Origin: an uncultured beta proteobacterium
Lineage (GTDB): Bacteria; Pseudomonadota; Gammaproteobacteria; Burkholderiales; Burkholderiaceae_B
DNA: 56,561 nucleotides
Direction: 5' to 3'
Assembly: GCA_903958565.1 (NCBI GenBank)
Contig: CAJBTJ010000175.1
Span: 1 to 56,561, forward strand
Shown here: positions 11,901-19,853 of the stretch, piece after piece
How positions within the stretch are numbered: position 1 is the first letter of the stretch
How the letters are laid out: the number at the start of each line of letters is the position of its first letter
The notes under the pieces: model-generated
The model's database searches: none
What the model saw: only the letters and a program-made list of their open reading frames with translations
Told to the model about the DNA's origin: nothing
Position numbers and translations under genes: made by a program

Positions 11901-12762
11901 TCGGCAGACCTGCGTTGGGGTATACACAAACGTAGGTGTCGCAAATCTTTGAGAGCTCGGCAATATATGGGCGCATCAGGGCCGCACCCAGTGCGCAGTT
12001 CAACCCGATCGTAATCGGACGAGCATGGCGCACGGAATTCCAGAACCCCTCGACCGTCTGCCCTGACAAAATGCGACCAGAGGCGTCCGTGACCGTACCG
12101 GAGATCATGACAGGCAGACGCTCACCGCGCGCGTCGAACACTTCTTCGACCGCAAAAATTGCGGCCTTCGCATTAAGGGTGTCAAAAACCGTTTCGATCA
12201 AGACCAGATCGATTCCGCCATCCAACAGACCATTCAATTGCTCAGCATACGCAATGCGCAATTCATCGAAGGTGACGTTGCGCGCGCCTGGGTCATTGAC
12301 GTCAGGAGAAATCGAAGCGGTTTTAGGTTGTGGGCCAAGCGCCCCCGCTACAAAACGGGGTTTCTCAGGCGTACTGAATTTATCGCAGGCCTGGCGCGCG
12401 ATACGTGCGGACTCAAGGTTGAGTTCATACGCGAGTTCGGCCAGGTCGTAATCGCCTTGCGCAATGGTCGTCGCACCAAAGGTATTGGTTTCGATCACAT
12501 CTGCACCGGCAGCCAAATAGCCCTCATGCACTTCACGGATCACGTCTGGGCGGGTGAGCGTCAAGAGCTCGTTGTTGCCTTTTACGTCTTTGCCATGCTC
12601 AGCAAATCGTGGGCCACGAAAATCTGCCTCAGACAATTTGTAGCGCTGAATCATCGTGCCCATCGCGCCGTCCAAAATCATCATGCGCTTGCCCAGGAGC
12701 CGAGCAAAGTCGGCACCACGGGTATAGCTTTCAATCGGATAGGGCAGCTTGGGATAGGACAT
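8989..12762 (-). CDS. metH: Cobalamin-dependent methionine synthase
   Basis: A full-length, 1257-residue four-domain enzyme that transfers methyl from 5-methyltetrahydrofolate through cobalamin to homocysteine. In order: the homocysteine domain with zinc cysteines in LNCALG and [10 protein letters not shown]; the folate domain ([14 protein letters not shown]); the B12 domain with DVHDIGKN, whose histidine replaces the lower cobalt ligand; and the C-terminal SAM-dependent reactivation domain ([12 protein letters not shown]). All domains look intact. It faces away from the btuB-btuF uptake genes across a cobalamin riboswitch, which fits a common need for B12. Confidence 0.97.
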   Translation of the reverse strand: MSYPKLPYPIESYTRGADFARLLGKRMMILDGAMGTMIQRYKLSEADFRGPRFAEHGKDVKGNNELLTLTRPDVIREVHEGYLAAGADVIETNTFGATTIAQGDYDLAELAYELNLESARIARQACDKFSTPEKPRFVAGALGPQPKTASISPDVNDPGARNVTFDELRIAYAEQLNGLLDGGIDLVLIETVFDTLNAKAAIFAVEEVFDARGERLPVMISGTVTDASGRILSGQTVEGFWNSVRHARPITIGLNCALGAALMRPYIAELSKICDTYVCVYPNAGLPNPMSETGFDETPADTSSLLEEFARAGFVNMVGGCCGTTPEHIAAIAAKVSVCPIRVVPDIAVKTRLSGLEALNIDDSTLFVNVGERTNVTGSKMFARLIREEKYDEAVAVARQQVESGAQIIDINMDEAMLDSLACMHRFLNLIASEPDIARVPVMIDSSKWSVIETGLKCVQGKSIVNSISLKEGEEPFLKQAQLCRRYGAAAVVMAFDEKGQADTLERRKEICTRAYRLLVDVVGFPPEDIIFDPNVFAIATGIDEHNHYAVDFIESTKWIRASLPHARISGGVSNVSFSFRGNEPMREAIHTVFLYYAIREGMTMGIVNAGQLGVYAELPPALRDLVEDVVLDRAQPVGHTDPTDTRTPTERLVAFADSVKGSGTKREEDLTWREQAVEKRLAHAMVHGNTQFIIEDTEEIRQQIADRGGRPIEVIEGPLMDGMNIVGDLFGEGKMFLPQVVKSARVMKQAVGHLVPFIEEEKKLIAAAGGDVRAKGKIVIATVKGDVHDIGKNIVTVVLQCNNFEVINMGVMVPAAEILARAKAEKADVIGLSGLITPSLEEMAYVASEMQRDEYFRSRKIPLMIGGATTSRVHTAVKIAPHYEGPVIYVPDASRSVGVAQNLVSETANTYLEELAVEYEDVRRRHANRQIAPLMSMTDARAAKPVIDWSAYQPPRPKFIGRRTFKNFDLAELARFIDWTPFFQTWSLFGQFPAILDDHVVGEQARKVHLDGQAMLKRMIDGRWLTANGVVSFYPANTVNDDDIEIYQDETREKVLFTWRGLRQQGIKREGVENKCLADFIAPKSSGVMDYIGLFAVTAGIGVDKKEQEFERANDDYSSIMFKSLADRMAEAFAEALHARVRQDLWGYAANEALTNEQMIKEQYVGIRPAPGYPACPEHVVKREMFEVLDGADIGMMLTESYAMHPAASVSGFYFSHPQSQYFSVGPIGEDQVEDYVKRSGRTEKDVKRTLAPNLG

Positions 12763-12790
12763 GATTCACTTGCATAAAAGAGCCGAGCTC

Positions 12791-12814
12791 GCCGCAACAA
12801 AATTGTTCGGCGGC
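12791..12814. repeat. Inverted repeat in the metH leader
   Basis: GCCGCAACAA (12791-12800) pairs with TTGTTCGGCGGC (12803-12814) except for a two-base bulge. It lies 29 bases upstream of the metH start on the minus strand, within its probable leader. I do not recognise a known riboswitch there; the cobalamin aptamer nearby is on the plus strand. Confidence 0.4.
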
Positions 12815-12887
12815 ATTGGCTAAAAAATCAACTTCAGCCAACCCTACATCGTACCAAAAACAGGGCCATGCTACATTGTGGGCAGAG

Positions 12888-13075
12888 TTGGTGCTTTCGA
12901 TGCAAAGACCCTATTGCCACAAGCAAAATGGTCGCATTGGGAAAGTTAAACGGGAAACAGGGAAATACGTCGATTTCGACAGTTGTGCCTGTGCTGCCCC
13001 CGCAACGGTCAACCTTGGACTGCATGTTTTTTGGTCCTTGGCCAGCCCGATACCGGCCACCTCAAGCGGAAATTG
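12888..13075 (+). ncRNA. Cobalamin riboswitch controlling btuB
   Basis: Key parts appear in order. TTGGTGCTTTCGATGC starts at 12888. TTAAACGGGAAAC lies near 12947. The conserved core GCTGCCCCCGCAACGGT follows near 12993. The B12 box is CCAGCCCGATACCGGCC at 13042-13058. Together these match the adenosylcobalamin aptamer class. It precedes btuB by about 70 bases and should lower btuB output when B12 is plentiful. The exact 5' and 3' limits are approximate. Confidence 0.9.
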
Positions 13076-13111
13076 ACGGACTGATCTCCCCGATTTCTTT
13101 TACGTCATGGT

Positions 13112-13127
13112 CGTGCGGGGACGCACG
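13112..13127 (+). promoter_or_regulatory. Hairpin between the B12 box and the btuB start
   Basis: CGTGC (13112-13116) pairs with GCACG (13123-13127) around a GGGGAC loop. It lies just upstream of GAGG (13136-13139), the probable btuB ribosome binding site. It is the best candidate for part of the expression platform, acting on translation because no T-run follows. The switching model is inferred. Confidence 0.45.
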
Positions 13128-13145
13128 CCTTCAACGAGGTTTGGC

Positions 13146-15071
13146 ATGCAACATCCCCTATCCCGGTTAACAGCCGGTGCTGCCGTCTGGGCAGTCGTCT
13201 CGAGCGTTTTCGCTCAAAACTCCTCTTCAAGTACCACCCCTGCTTCACAAATCCCACAACTATCCACGATTGTGGTGACCCCCGCTCGAACGTCCGAACC
13301 CCTGGGCAACACACTTGGGGACAATAGCGTCATCAGTCGTGAAAGTCTGGACAGCTTGCCAAACGGCACGCTTGGCGATGCGCTGATTCGCCAGCACAGC
13401 ATTGAAACGGTTAACTACGGTGGCCCGCAGACCTTAAATACCCTCAATATTCGAGGCACGAATAGCAATCAGTCTTTGGTCTTGATTGATGGCTTAAGGG
13501 TCAATAACGCCACAAACGGCCTGCCTTCAATTAACGCAATTCCTCTCAATAGTGTCGAGCGCATTGAAGTCGTGCGAGGCACGAGTAGTAGCCTCTATGG
13601 TGCGGATGCGATTGGTGGCGTCATTAACGTCATTACGCGTGGCGAACAAGACAGGCCATTTTCTGCGTACGCGAATGCTGGAGTAGGCAGCTATGCAACT
13701 ACGCAATTCGATGCTGGATTTTCCGGTGCGGCCGACGGCTGGGTTTACAGCCTGTACGGCGGCTATGGGCAGAGCGGGGGCTTCAACACAAACCGCAGCA
13801 CGGCCTATTACTACAACCCCGACAAAGACTCGTATTACCGCAGCAACGCGGGTGGCACACTCGGCTACACCTACAAGCCGGGCCAAACCCTAACGCTGCA
13901 GACCTTCCAGTCTACCGTCAATGGTGGCTATGACATGGGTATGCCCTATTTTAACGACCGTGGCGTACAGACGTTAAGCAGCAACATGCTGACGAGCCGT
14001 AACGTGATCTCTTCGCTCTGGACAAGCACCTTACGTGCAGGGTTCTCAATCGACGACTACAAAACAGTGGGGGCCTCTGCCAGCGGTCTGGACGGTACTC
14101 AATATTTCAAAACACGCCAGAATCAATACGTGTGGCAAAACGACCTGAAATTTTCTCCGACACAGGTCGTGAGCCTGGCCTACGAGCGACTTGAGCAAAG
14201 CGTGGACGGTACGCTTTCGAATGACGATTACATGGCGCCCGCCTTCGTGAACTACCAACAGACCTCGCGTTATACCAACTCACTGCTTGCCATCTACCGT
14301 GGCAACTGGGGACCACAATCCGTGCAGGCCAGTGCGCGCACGGACAATAACTCGCAGTATGGGAACTTCGTCACGGGCAGTCTGACTTACGGCCTTGATT
14401 TATCGAAGAATTGGCGCGCAAACGTGGGAGCGAATACCGGCTTTCGCGCACCAAATTTCAATGAGCTCTATTGGCCCGTTACCCCGTTTTTTATGGGTAA
14501 TCCGTTGCTGCAACCGGAGAAGTCCCGCAACATCGAAGCCGGTTTGCGCTACACCACAGATAAGACTCAGCTCGGGCTCACGGTATACCGCAACGAGATC
14601 AGCAATCTGATCCTGAACCAGCCTAGCATCGCGGCAGATCCCTACTCGGCCTACACACCGACGAATATTGGTCGTGCAACCATTCAAGGCGTGACCCTCA
14701 CAGGTAACCAGCGACTCGGCTCTTCAACGCTGGTGCGTGGCAGCGTTGACTGGCTCGATCCTCGCAACGCAGACACCGGAGAGCTGTTGCCACAACGCGC
14801 CCAGCAAGTGCTCAAACTCGCCGTCGATCAATCCATTGGCCGGGCCCGTTTAACGGCTGAGTTGTATGCCACGAGCAGTCGTCGTGACTCGTTTTCCGGC
14901 GACACCTTGGCTGGATTCAACCTCGTCAATCTTGCGGCGAGCTACCCCGTGTCAGACCACGCAGAGCTGCAGCTGCGCTGGAACAACGTCTTTGGTCAAC
15001 AATACACGTTGGTACAGGGCTACAACACGCCCGGCTCAAATGTATTTATGAACCTTGCGTTACGGATGTAA
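13146..15071 (+). CDS. btuB: TonB-dependent vitamin B12 outer-membrane receptor
   Basis: A 641-residue outer-membrane receptor that imports cobalamin with TonB energy. A signal peptide (MQHPLSRLTAGAAVWAVVSSVFAQ) is followed by a TonB box (STIVVTPART), a plug domain (SLYGADAIGGVINVITRG), and a 22-strand barrel ending in LALRM. I chose ATG 13146 because it gives a clean signal peptide and follows GAGG by six bases; the earlier ATG at 13107 lies inside the leader hairpin region. The riboswitch upstream and metH next door support a B12 substrate. Length is close to E. coli BtuB (614). Confidence 0.9.
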   Translation: MQHPLSRLTAGAAVWAVVSSVFAQNSSSSTTPASQIPQLSTIVVTPARTSEPLGNTLGDNSVISRESLDSLPNGTLGDALIRQHSIETVNYGGPQTLNTLNIRGTNSNQSLVLIDGLRVNNATNGLPSINAIPLNSVERIEVVRGTSSSLYGADAIGGVINVITRGEQDRPFSAYANAGVGSYATTQFDAGFSGAADGWVYSLYGGYGQSGGFNTNRSTAYYYNPDKDSYYRSNAGGTLGYTYKPGQTLTLQTFQSTVNGGYDMGMPYFNDRGVQTLSSNMLTSRNVISSLWTSTLRAGFSIDDYKTVGASASGLDGTQYFKTRQNQYVWQNDLKFSPTQVVSLAYERLEQSVDGTLSNDDYMAPAFVNYQQTSRYTNSLLAIYRGNWGPQSVQASARTDNNSQYGNFVTGSLTYGLDLSKNWRANVGANTGFRAPNFNELYWPVTPFFMGNPLLQPEKSRNIEAGLRYTTDKTQLGLTVYRNEISNLILNQPSIAADPYSAYTPTNIGRATIQGVTLTGNQRLGSSTLVRGSVDWLDPRNADTGELLPQRAQQVLKLAVDQSIGRARLTAELYATSSRRDSFSGDTLAGFNLVNLAASYPVSDHAELQLRWNNVFGQQYTLVQGYNTPGSNVFMNLALRM

Positions 15072-15075
15072 CCCC

Positions 15076-15948
15076 ATGCGACGCGTCCTCAGTCTGTGTG
15101 TTGTCTGCTGCCTGTTGGTCGGGCCGCAGGCATGGGCACAGATTGTGGTGCGCGACGACAGTGGCCGTGACATCGTCCTTGAGCGGCCCGCTCGTCGCGT
15201 CGTGACGCTCAGCCCACACGCGACCGAACTAGTCTTCGCGGCAGGAGGAGGCCAGCAAATTGTCGCGACCGTGACTCCCAGCGACTATCCCTCCGAAGCG
15301 CGTGACTTGCCACGCATTGGCGATGGCGTCACCCCAGATCCAGAGCGAGTGGCCGCTTACGCGCCGGACCTGATTGTTGGCTGGCTGCCTTCGCAGTACG
15401 AGGCGCTCAAGGTACTGAAGATACCTTTCTTTATCAGCGCACCGACAAACTTGGCGGGTGTGGGCGACAACATCACTCGCTTAGGAGAACTCTTGGGTAG
15501 TGCTGACACCGCACGGCTGAAGGCGCGTGCGTTGTCCGACGGTCTCGAGGCGCTCTTGCGCGCGCCGCAGACCCACCCCGTGAGCGTCTTTCTGCAAGTC
15601 GGACACCCCGCGCAATACTCATTGAATCGAAATAACCTGTTGTCCGATGTGATCGCTCTATGCGGCGGGCAAAACGTGTTTGCAGCGGCAAGCGCCAATG
15701 CGCCGCTAATTAGCCCCGAAAGCGTCCTGGCTCGTATGCCCCAGCTCATCCTGGTTGGCCGCCCTGACGCGGCTGCGCAACCGCAACAAGACCAGCAAGC
15801 CGGAGATTACTGGAAAAAAATGGGTGCGCCTGCGGCACAGGCCGGACATGTGTATATGATGAGCGCTGACGTCCTATTTAGACCTGGACCGCGCTTAATC
15901 GAAGCAGCGAGCTCGATTTGCGCCCTGCTTCAACAAGTTCGAAAATAG
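15076..15948 (+). CDS. btuF: Periplasmic cobalamin-binding protein, BtuF-like
   Basis: A 290-residue periplasmic binding protein of the metal-chelate type. It has a signal peptide ([22 protein letters not shown]), then [18 protein letters not shown], which closely resembles the BtuF start, and the long helical linker typical of this class. The ATG is four bases after the btuB stop, so the two genes are surely cotranscribed under the cobalamin riboswitch. The matching permease (BtuC) and ATPase (BtuD) are not in the window. A heme- or siderophore-binding role is possible but less likely in this setting. Confidence 0.82.
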   Translation: MRRVLSLCVVCCLLVGPQAWAQIVVRDDSGRDIVLERPARRVVTLSPHATELVFAAGGGQQIVATVTPSDYPSEARDLPRIGDGVTPDPERVAAYAPDLIVGWLPSQYEALKVLKIPFFISAPTNLAGVGDNITRLGELLGSADTARLKARALSDGLEALLRAPQTHPVSVFLQVGHPAQYSLNRNNLLSDVIALCGGQNVFAAASANAPLISPESVLARMPQLILVGRPDAAAQPQQDQQAGDYWKKMGAPAAQAGHVYMMSADVLFRPGPRLIEAASSICALLQQVRK

Positions 15949-15977
15949 GGCCTGCTTTCAATTTAAAGACCATATTC

Positions 15978-16787
15978 ATGACCGCAATAACAAACGACCC
16001 CCTAGTGATTGCAGGAACAGCCTACCAATCACGCCTGCTCGTCGGTACGGGAAAGTACAAAGATTTTGCACAAACCCGTCAGGCGATCGACGCAAGCGGC
16101 GCCCAAATTGTGACCGTTGCAATTCGTCGTACGAATATCGGCCAGAATGCGAATGAACCGAGCTTGCTAGAGCACTTGCCAGCAAAGCAGTTCACGCTCT
16201 TGCCCAATACGGCCGGTTGCTACACCGCTGAAGATGCCGTGAGAACCTTACGTCTTGCACGCGAACTCCTAGATGGTCACAAACTCGTCAAGCTCGAAGT
16301 ATTGGGTGATGCGCACACGCTGTTTCCAAACATGCCCGAAACCTTAGCCGCTGCAAAAACTCTGGTGGCGGATGGCTTTCATGTCATGGTGTATTGCACG
16401 GACGACCCAGTGCAATGCCGGATGCTGGAAGACATTGGCTGCGTCGCTGTGATGCCCCTCGCCTCGCTGATTGGATCGGGAATGGGGATCCTCAACCCGT
16501 GGAATCTGCGCTTAATCATTGATCAGGCGCGTGTGCCAGTCTTGGTCGATGCGGGAGTAGGCACCGCCTCAGACGCAGCGATTGCCATGGAGCTTGGCTG
16601 CGACGGTGTCTTGATGAATACGGCGATCGCGGGCGCCACGCATCCCGTGCTCATGGCCAGTGCGATGAATAAAGCGGTGCAAGCAGGGCGAGAAGCCTAC
16701 CTTGCGGGTCGCGTCCCGCGCAAAACCTACGCAGCAGCCCCGAGCTCGCCCACCTTGGGCTTAATCTCTTCGACAGCAAAAAAATAA
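15978..16787 (+). CDS. thiG: Thiazole synthase ThiG
   Basis: A 269-residue TIM-barrel enzyme that builds the thiazole half of thiamine from deoxyxylulose phosphate, dehydroglycine and ThiS-thiocarboxylate. Lys105 (VKLEVLGD) is the expected Schiff-base lysine. Other landmarks are [19 protein letters not shown], the [10 protein letters not shown] loop and [11 protein letters not shown]. The ATG at 15978 is chosen because homology begins right after it. It follows btuF by 29 bases and overlaps thiD by one base (TAATG). No thiS or thiO is adjacent. Confidence 0.95.
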   Translation: MTAITNDPLVIAGTAYQSRLLVGTGKYKDFAQTRQAIDASGAQIVTVAIRRTNIGQNANEPSLLEHLPAKQFTLLPNTAGCYTAEDAVRTLRLARELLDGHKLVKLEVLGDAHTLFPNMPETLAAAKTLVADGFHVMVYCTDDPVQCRMLEDIGCVAVMPLASLIGSGMGILNPWNLRLIIDQARVPVLVDAGVGTASDAAIAMELGCDGVLMNTAIAGATHPVLMASAMNKAVQAGREAYLAGRVPRKTYAAAPSSPTLGLISSTAKK

Positions 16788-17635
16788 TGGCGACGGACTC
16801 ACCGCGCGTGATCCCCAACACGCTCACGATTGCTGGGATGGACCCGTCCGGCGGCGCGGGTATTCTGGCTGACGTGAAGGCGATGAGCGCCCTAGGAGCC
16901 TATGCTTGCGCGGTCGTCGCTGCACTCACTGCCCAAAACACCCAAGCAGTGACCGATATTTCTCCGGTCAATCCCCCATTCGTGCGCGCACAAATAGACA
17001 CCCTCTTTGCCGATATTGAAATCCACGCCGTCAAGATCGGTATGCTCGGGCAGACAGGGATCATTGAGGTTGTTGCAGATCGCCTCGGACACCACAAACC
17101 ACCTCACCTCGTTTTAGACCCCGTGATGGTCGCAAAGAGCGGAGATTTATTACTAGAACAAAAGGCCGTCGGTGCTCTGCGTGAGCAATTATTGCCCCTG
17201 GCCACGATCATTACTCCGAACCTACCCGAGGCCGGCGTTTTGCTCGAAATGCGGTCAGTTGAAACCGTCCGAGAAATGCGGCGTGTCGCCGAACGCTTGC
17301 GAAACCTCATGACCCATGGCGGGCACCGCTGGGTTTTACTGAAAGGCGGCCATCTTCCAGGTAACGATACGATCGATATCTTGCACGACGGGGACAAAAT
17401 GATCGAACTGCCAGGCCATCGCATCCAAACACGAAACACGCACGGCACAGGCTGTACGCTCTCGGCCGCTTTAGCTGCACTGTTGCCGCAAATGGACGAC
17501 GTGGTTGATGCCACCCGGGCCGCCAAGGAGTATTTGGTCGCTGCGATCGCTAGCGCGGATATGCTCAAGGTCGGCCAGGGTCACGGCCCGGTGCACCACT
17601 TCCACAAACTATGGGCAGGAAAACCCTTACAATAA
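16787..17635 (+). CDS. thiD: Hydroxymethylpyrimidine/phosphomethylpyrimidine kinase
   Basis: A 282-residue ribokinase-fold kinase that phosphorylates hydroxymethylpyrimidine twice to the diphosphate used by ThiE. Landmarks are TIAGMDPSGGAGILAD at the N-terminus, KIGMLG, LDPVM, and the anion-hole motif THGTGCTLSAAL near residue 221. The start codon shares a base with the thiG stop, giving tight translational coupling. The stop codon lies inside a 12-bp hairpin that probably ends the transcript. Confidence 0.95.
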   Translation: MATDSPRVIPNTLTIAGMDPSGGAGILADVKAMSALGAYACAVVAALTAQNTQAVTDISPVNPPFVRAQIDTLFADIEIHAVKIGMLGQTGIIEVVADRLGHHKPPHLVLDPVMVAKSGDLLLEQKAVGALREQLLPLATIITPNLPEAGVLLEMRSVETVREMRRVAERLRNLMTHGGHRWVLLKGGHLPGNDTIDILHDGDKMIELPGHRIQTRNTHGTGCTLSAALAALLPQMDDVVDATRAAKEYLVAAIASADMLKVGQGHGPVHHFHKLWAGKPLQ

Positions 17636-17644
17636 GGGTTTTCC
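17618..17644. terminator. Perfect 12-bp hairpin over the thiD stop codon
   Basis: GGAAAACCCTTA (17618-17629) and TAAGGGTTTTCC (17633-17644) are perfectly complementary around a three-base loop. The TAA stop of thiD is 17633-17635, at the start of the right arm. The stem ends in TTTT before CC, so it resembles an intrinsic terminator with the T-run inside the stem. It may end the btuB-btuF-thiG-thiD transcript. Confidence 0.6.
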
Positions 17645-17668
17645 GCAATACGCCCTGAAAGTGTGCAC

Positions 17669-18349
17669 ATGAAAGCTTCGTCCTTGCCTGATATTGAACG
17701 CGCTCGTTTCAACATGATTGAACAACAGATTCGCCCCTGCGGCGTCTTTGATAACAACGTGCTCGAAGCCTTATTCAGTGTGCGCCGTGAACTCTTTGTT
17801 CCGGCGGCCTACCGCAACCTCGCGTTTTCTGATCTGGAAATTCCCCTGACGATCTCCTCGGGTGAAACCCATCAAACGATGCTGTCGCCCAAGCTCGAAG
17901 CCACCATGACTCAGCTACTTCAGCTTCAGGCAGACGACTGCGTACTCGAAGTGGGTACGGGCTCTGGCTATCAAGCTGCGCTGCTGGCCAAGCTCTCGCA
18001 TTGCGTCACCTCGATCGAAATCGATCCGCGCCTCTCCGCGTTTGCACAACAGAATTTGCAGCAAGCCGGTGTCACGAACGTCACCGTTGAAACGGGCGAC
18101 GCCAGCAATGGTTGGGGCACGACAGAGCACCATGCCATTTTGGTCACCGGTTCGGTACCTACAATCCCTGACGCGCTTAAATATCAACTATGCGTAGGCG
18201 GCCGAATGGTCGTTGTCGTGGGTCAGGCGCCCGCCATGACGGTTTATCGGGTCACCCGCAGCACCGCCGCAAGCTTCGAAACCACACCACTATTTGAAAC
18301 CGTGATCAAGCCGCTGAGCGGCTTTACAACGTCACGCTTTAAGTTTTAA
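17669..18349 (+). CDS. Protein-L-isoaspartate O-methyltransferase family protein
   Basis: A protein of 226 residues from this ATG (a GTG six bases upstream is an alternative). It belongs to the PCMT family of SAM-dependent methyltransferases. The SAM site is VLEVGTGSGYQAALLAKL, and the PCMT hallmark ISSGETHQTMLSPKLEA lies before it. These enzymes repair isoaspartyl residues, but betaproteobacteria carry divergent copies, often near tolC-type genes, whose substrate is uncertain. The last part is shorter and less typical than E. coli Pcm. It stands alone between two hairpins. Confidence 0.75.
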   Translation: MKASSLPDIERARFNMIEQQIRPCGVFDNNVLEALFSVRRELFVPAAYRNLAFSDLEIPLTISSGETHQTMLSPKLEATMTQLLQLQADDCVLEVGTGSGYQAALLAKLSHCVTSIEIDPRLSAFAQQNLQQAGVTNVTVETGDASNGWGTTEHHAILVTGSVPTIPDALKYQLCVGGRMVVVVGQAPAMTVYRVTRSTAASFETTPLFETVIKPLSGFTTSRFKF

Positions 18350-18383
18350 CAAGAACCAAGGCCCATCACGCGCTCAGCGCAAC

Positions 18384-18407
18384 GGCCCCGAACCTAGGGT
18401 TCGGGCC
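18384..18407. terminator. Hairpin between convergent genes
   Basis: GGCCCCGAACC and GGGTTCGGGCC form a GC-rich stem with a one-base offset around TA. It sits between the convergent isoaspartyl methyltransferase-like gene and rfaE2. No T-run follows on either strand, so it may be a weak or Rho-assisted bidirectional stop. Confidence 0.45.
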
Positions 18408-18413
18408 TCGTCC

Positions 18414-18899
18414 TTAGGTTTGCCGAATTTTGGTGACAAGCGCCGTCGTTGACCGTGCAAACTCGAACGGAATCGCAACGGCCCGCCCGCCCCAACTTTC
18501 TACTAACGCTGTTTCGGGAAGGGTGCGCATATCGTAGTCACCACCCTTGACGATGATGTCCGGCCGCAAGCGTCGGATCAGCTCAACGGGAGTGTCCTCA
18601 TCAAAAATAACAACAAAATTGACACATCCCATCGCAGCCAATAAAGCGGCGCGGTCGCGTTCGTTATTCAAGGGTCGATCTGGACCTTTACCCAAGCGCC
18701 TAGCGGATGCGTCCGCGTTCACGCCCACCACGAGGACACTACCCAACTGAGCGGCCTCATCCAGGTAGGTGGCATGGCCACGATGCAAGATATCGAAAAC
18801 GCCGTTGGTGAACACCACGGGCTTACTCGACGACGCACGCGACAACCGCTCAAGACATTGCTCAGGCGTCAGTATCTTGTTTTCAAACCGAGCGGTCAC
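18414..18899 (-). CDS. rfaE2: D-glycero-beta-D-manno-heptose 1-phosphate adenylyltransferase
   Basis: A 161-residue stand-alone nucleotidyltransferase that makes ADP-heptose for the lipopolysaccharide inner core. VVFTNGVFDILHRGHATYL contains the HxGH nucleotide-binding signature. In E. coli this activity is the C-terminal half of HldE; here the kinase half (RfaE1) is a separate gene outside the window. Together with kdsD, kdsC and the GmhA/DiaA-like protein it points to a heptose-KDO core. Confidence 0.9.
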   Translation of the reverse strand: MTARFENKILTPEQCLERLSRASSSKPVVFTNGVFDILHRGHATYLDEAAQLGSVLVVGVNADASARRLGKGPDRPLNNERDRAALLAAMGCVNFVVIFDEDTPVELIRRLRPDIIVKGGDYDMRTLPETALVESWGGRAVAIPFEFARSTTALVTKIRQT

Positions 18900-18917
18900 A
18901 GCGCGGGGGATCCTGGT

Positions 18918-19793
18918 TTAAGCAACCGAGGGGGTTGCATCCGTCGCACCTGGCACCGCACGCAACAGCTCTTTACGATAACGATTCAGATCCTGAACGG
19001 TTTGGAACGAACTGTCCATCAACAAAGACATATTATGCAAAATACGCGTGCTGACTTTACCTTCCCAAACCTTGTCAAACACAATTTGGTTATCCAGCCA
19101 GCGCTCGAGCCAACCGGGCTCAGGCATTTTGGACTGCACCGTGTCGTTGGGGAACAGTCCCTTATTGACATGCAAATTGGTCGGGTGCAAGGCCTGCGGG
19201 GTACGGTGTGCAGACGCCATCAACACGCCAATCTTTGCAAACGCCATGCGCGCTTGTGTGGCAATGTCTTGTCCGCGCTGAGTCAACGCACGCTTCATAT
19301 AGCGCAAGTATGCGCCAGCATGACGCGCTTCATCCTGCGCGATCACGTTATAAATCGCTTTGATCACTGGCTCGGTATGCCAGTCGGCCGCGCGACGATA
19401 CCAGTGGTTTAAGCGCACTTCACCACAGAAGTGCAACATCAGTGTTTCGAGTGGCGGGGCAGGATCAAATTCAAACCGCACGCGATGCAACTCTTCTTCG
19501 GTGGGGACGAGATCTGGCGCAAAACGGCGTAGATACTCGATCAAGACGAGTGAATGCTTTTGTTCTTCAAAGAACCACACAGACATAAATGCAGAGAAAT
19601 CGCTGTCGTCGCGGTTGTCGCGCAAAAACATTTCTGTTGCTGGAAGAGCCGCCCACTCTGTGATGGCGTTCATCTTGATCGTCTGTGCCTGCTCATCTGA
19701 GAGCTTGCTACGATCAAAATCCTGCCACGGAATATCCGTCGCCATATTCCAACGCACGGATTCCATCGACTTGAACAATTCGGAGTAGAGCAT
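18918..19793 (-). CDS. Ferritin-like di-iron protein, possible acyl desaturase or hydroxylase relative
   Basis: From the ATG at 19793 the protein has 291 residues; GAAGG eight bases upstream decides this start over a TTG 15 bases earlier. It carries all ligands of a non-heme di-iron carboxylate centre on a four-helix bundle: E46, E77-QK-H80, E125 and E155-AR-H158. The E, ExxH, E, ExxH pattern and the wording FFEEQKHSLVL and IAQDEARHAGAYL recall acyl-ACP desaturases and related oxygenases rather than iron-storage ferritin. It lies 60 bases after ubiB in the same direction. Substrate is unknown. Confidence 0.7.
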   Translation of the reverse strand: MLYSELFKSMESVRWNMATDIPWQDFDRSKLSDEQAQTIKMNAITEWAALPATEMFLRDNRDDSDFSAFMSVWFFEEQKHSLVLIEYLRRFAPDLVPTEEELHRVRFEFDPAPPLETLMLHFCGEVRLNHWYRRAADWHTEPVIKAIYNVIAQDEARHAGAYLRYMKRALTQRGQDIATQARMAFAKIGVLMASAHRTPQALHPTNLHVNKGLFPNDTVQSKMPEPGWLERWLDNQIVFDKVWEGKVSTRILHNMSLLMDSSFQTVQDLNRYRKELLRAVPGATDATPSVA

Positions 19794-19853
19794 ATTCACA
19801 GCCTTCAATATTTGGCTTGCGCCAACGGATTAATAAATAAAATCAACTTTCGC

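Noticed and set aside
11351-11935. Long plus-strand open frame of 194 codons opposite metH
   Set aside because: It is antisense to an intact, highly conserved gene and shows no domain or binding site; long shadow frames are common in GC-rich genes.
12763-12887. SAH or second cobalamin riboswitch in the metH leader on the minus strand
   Set aside because: Only an imperfect hairpin is present; none of the conserved core sequences of either class can be found.
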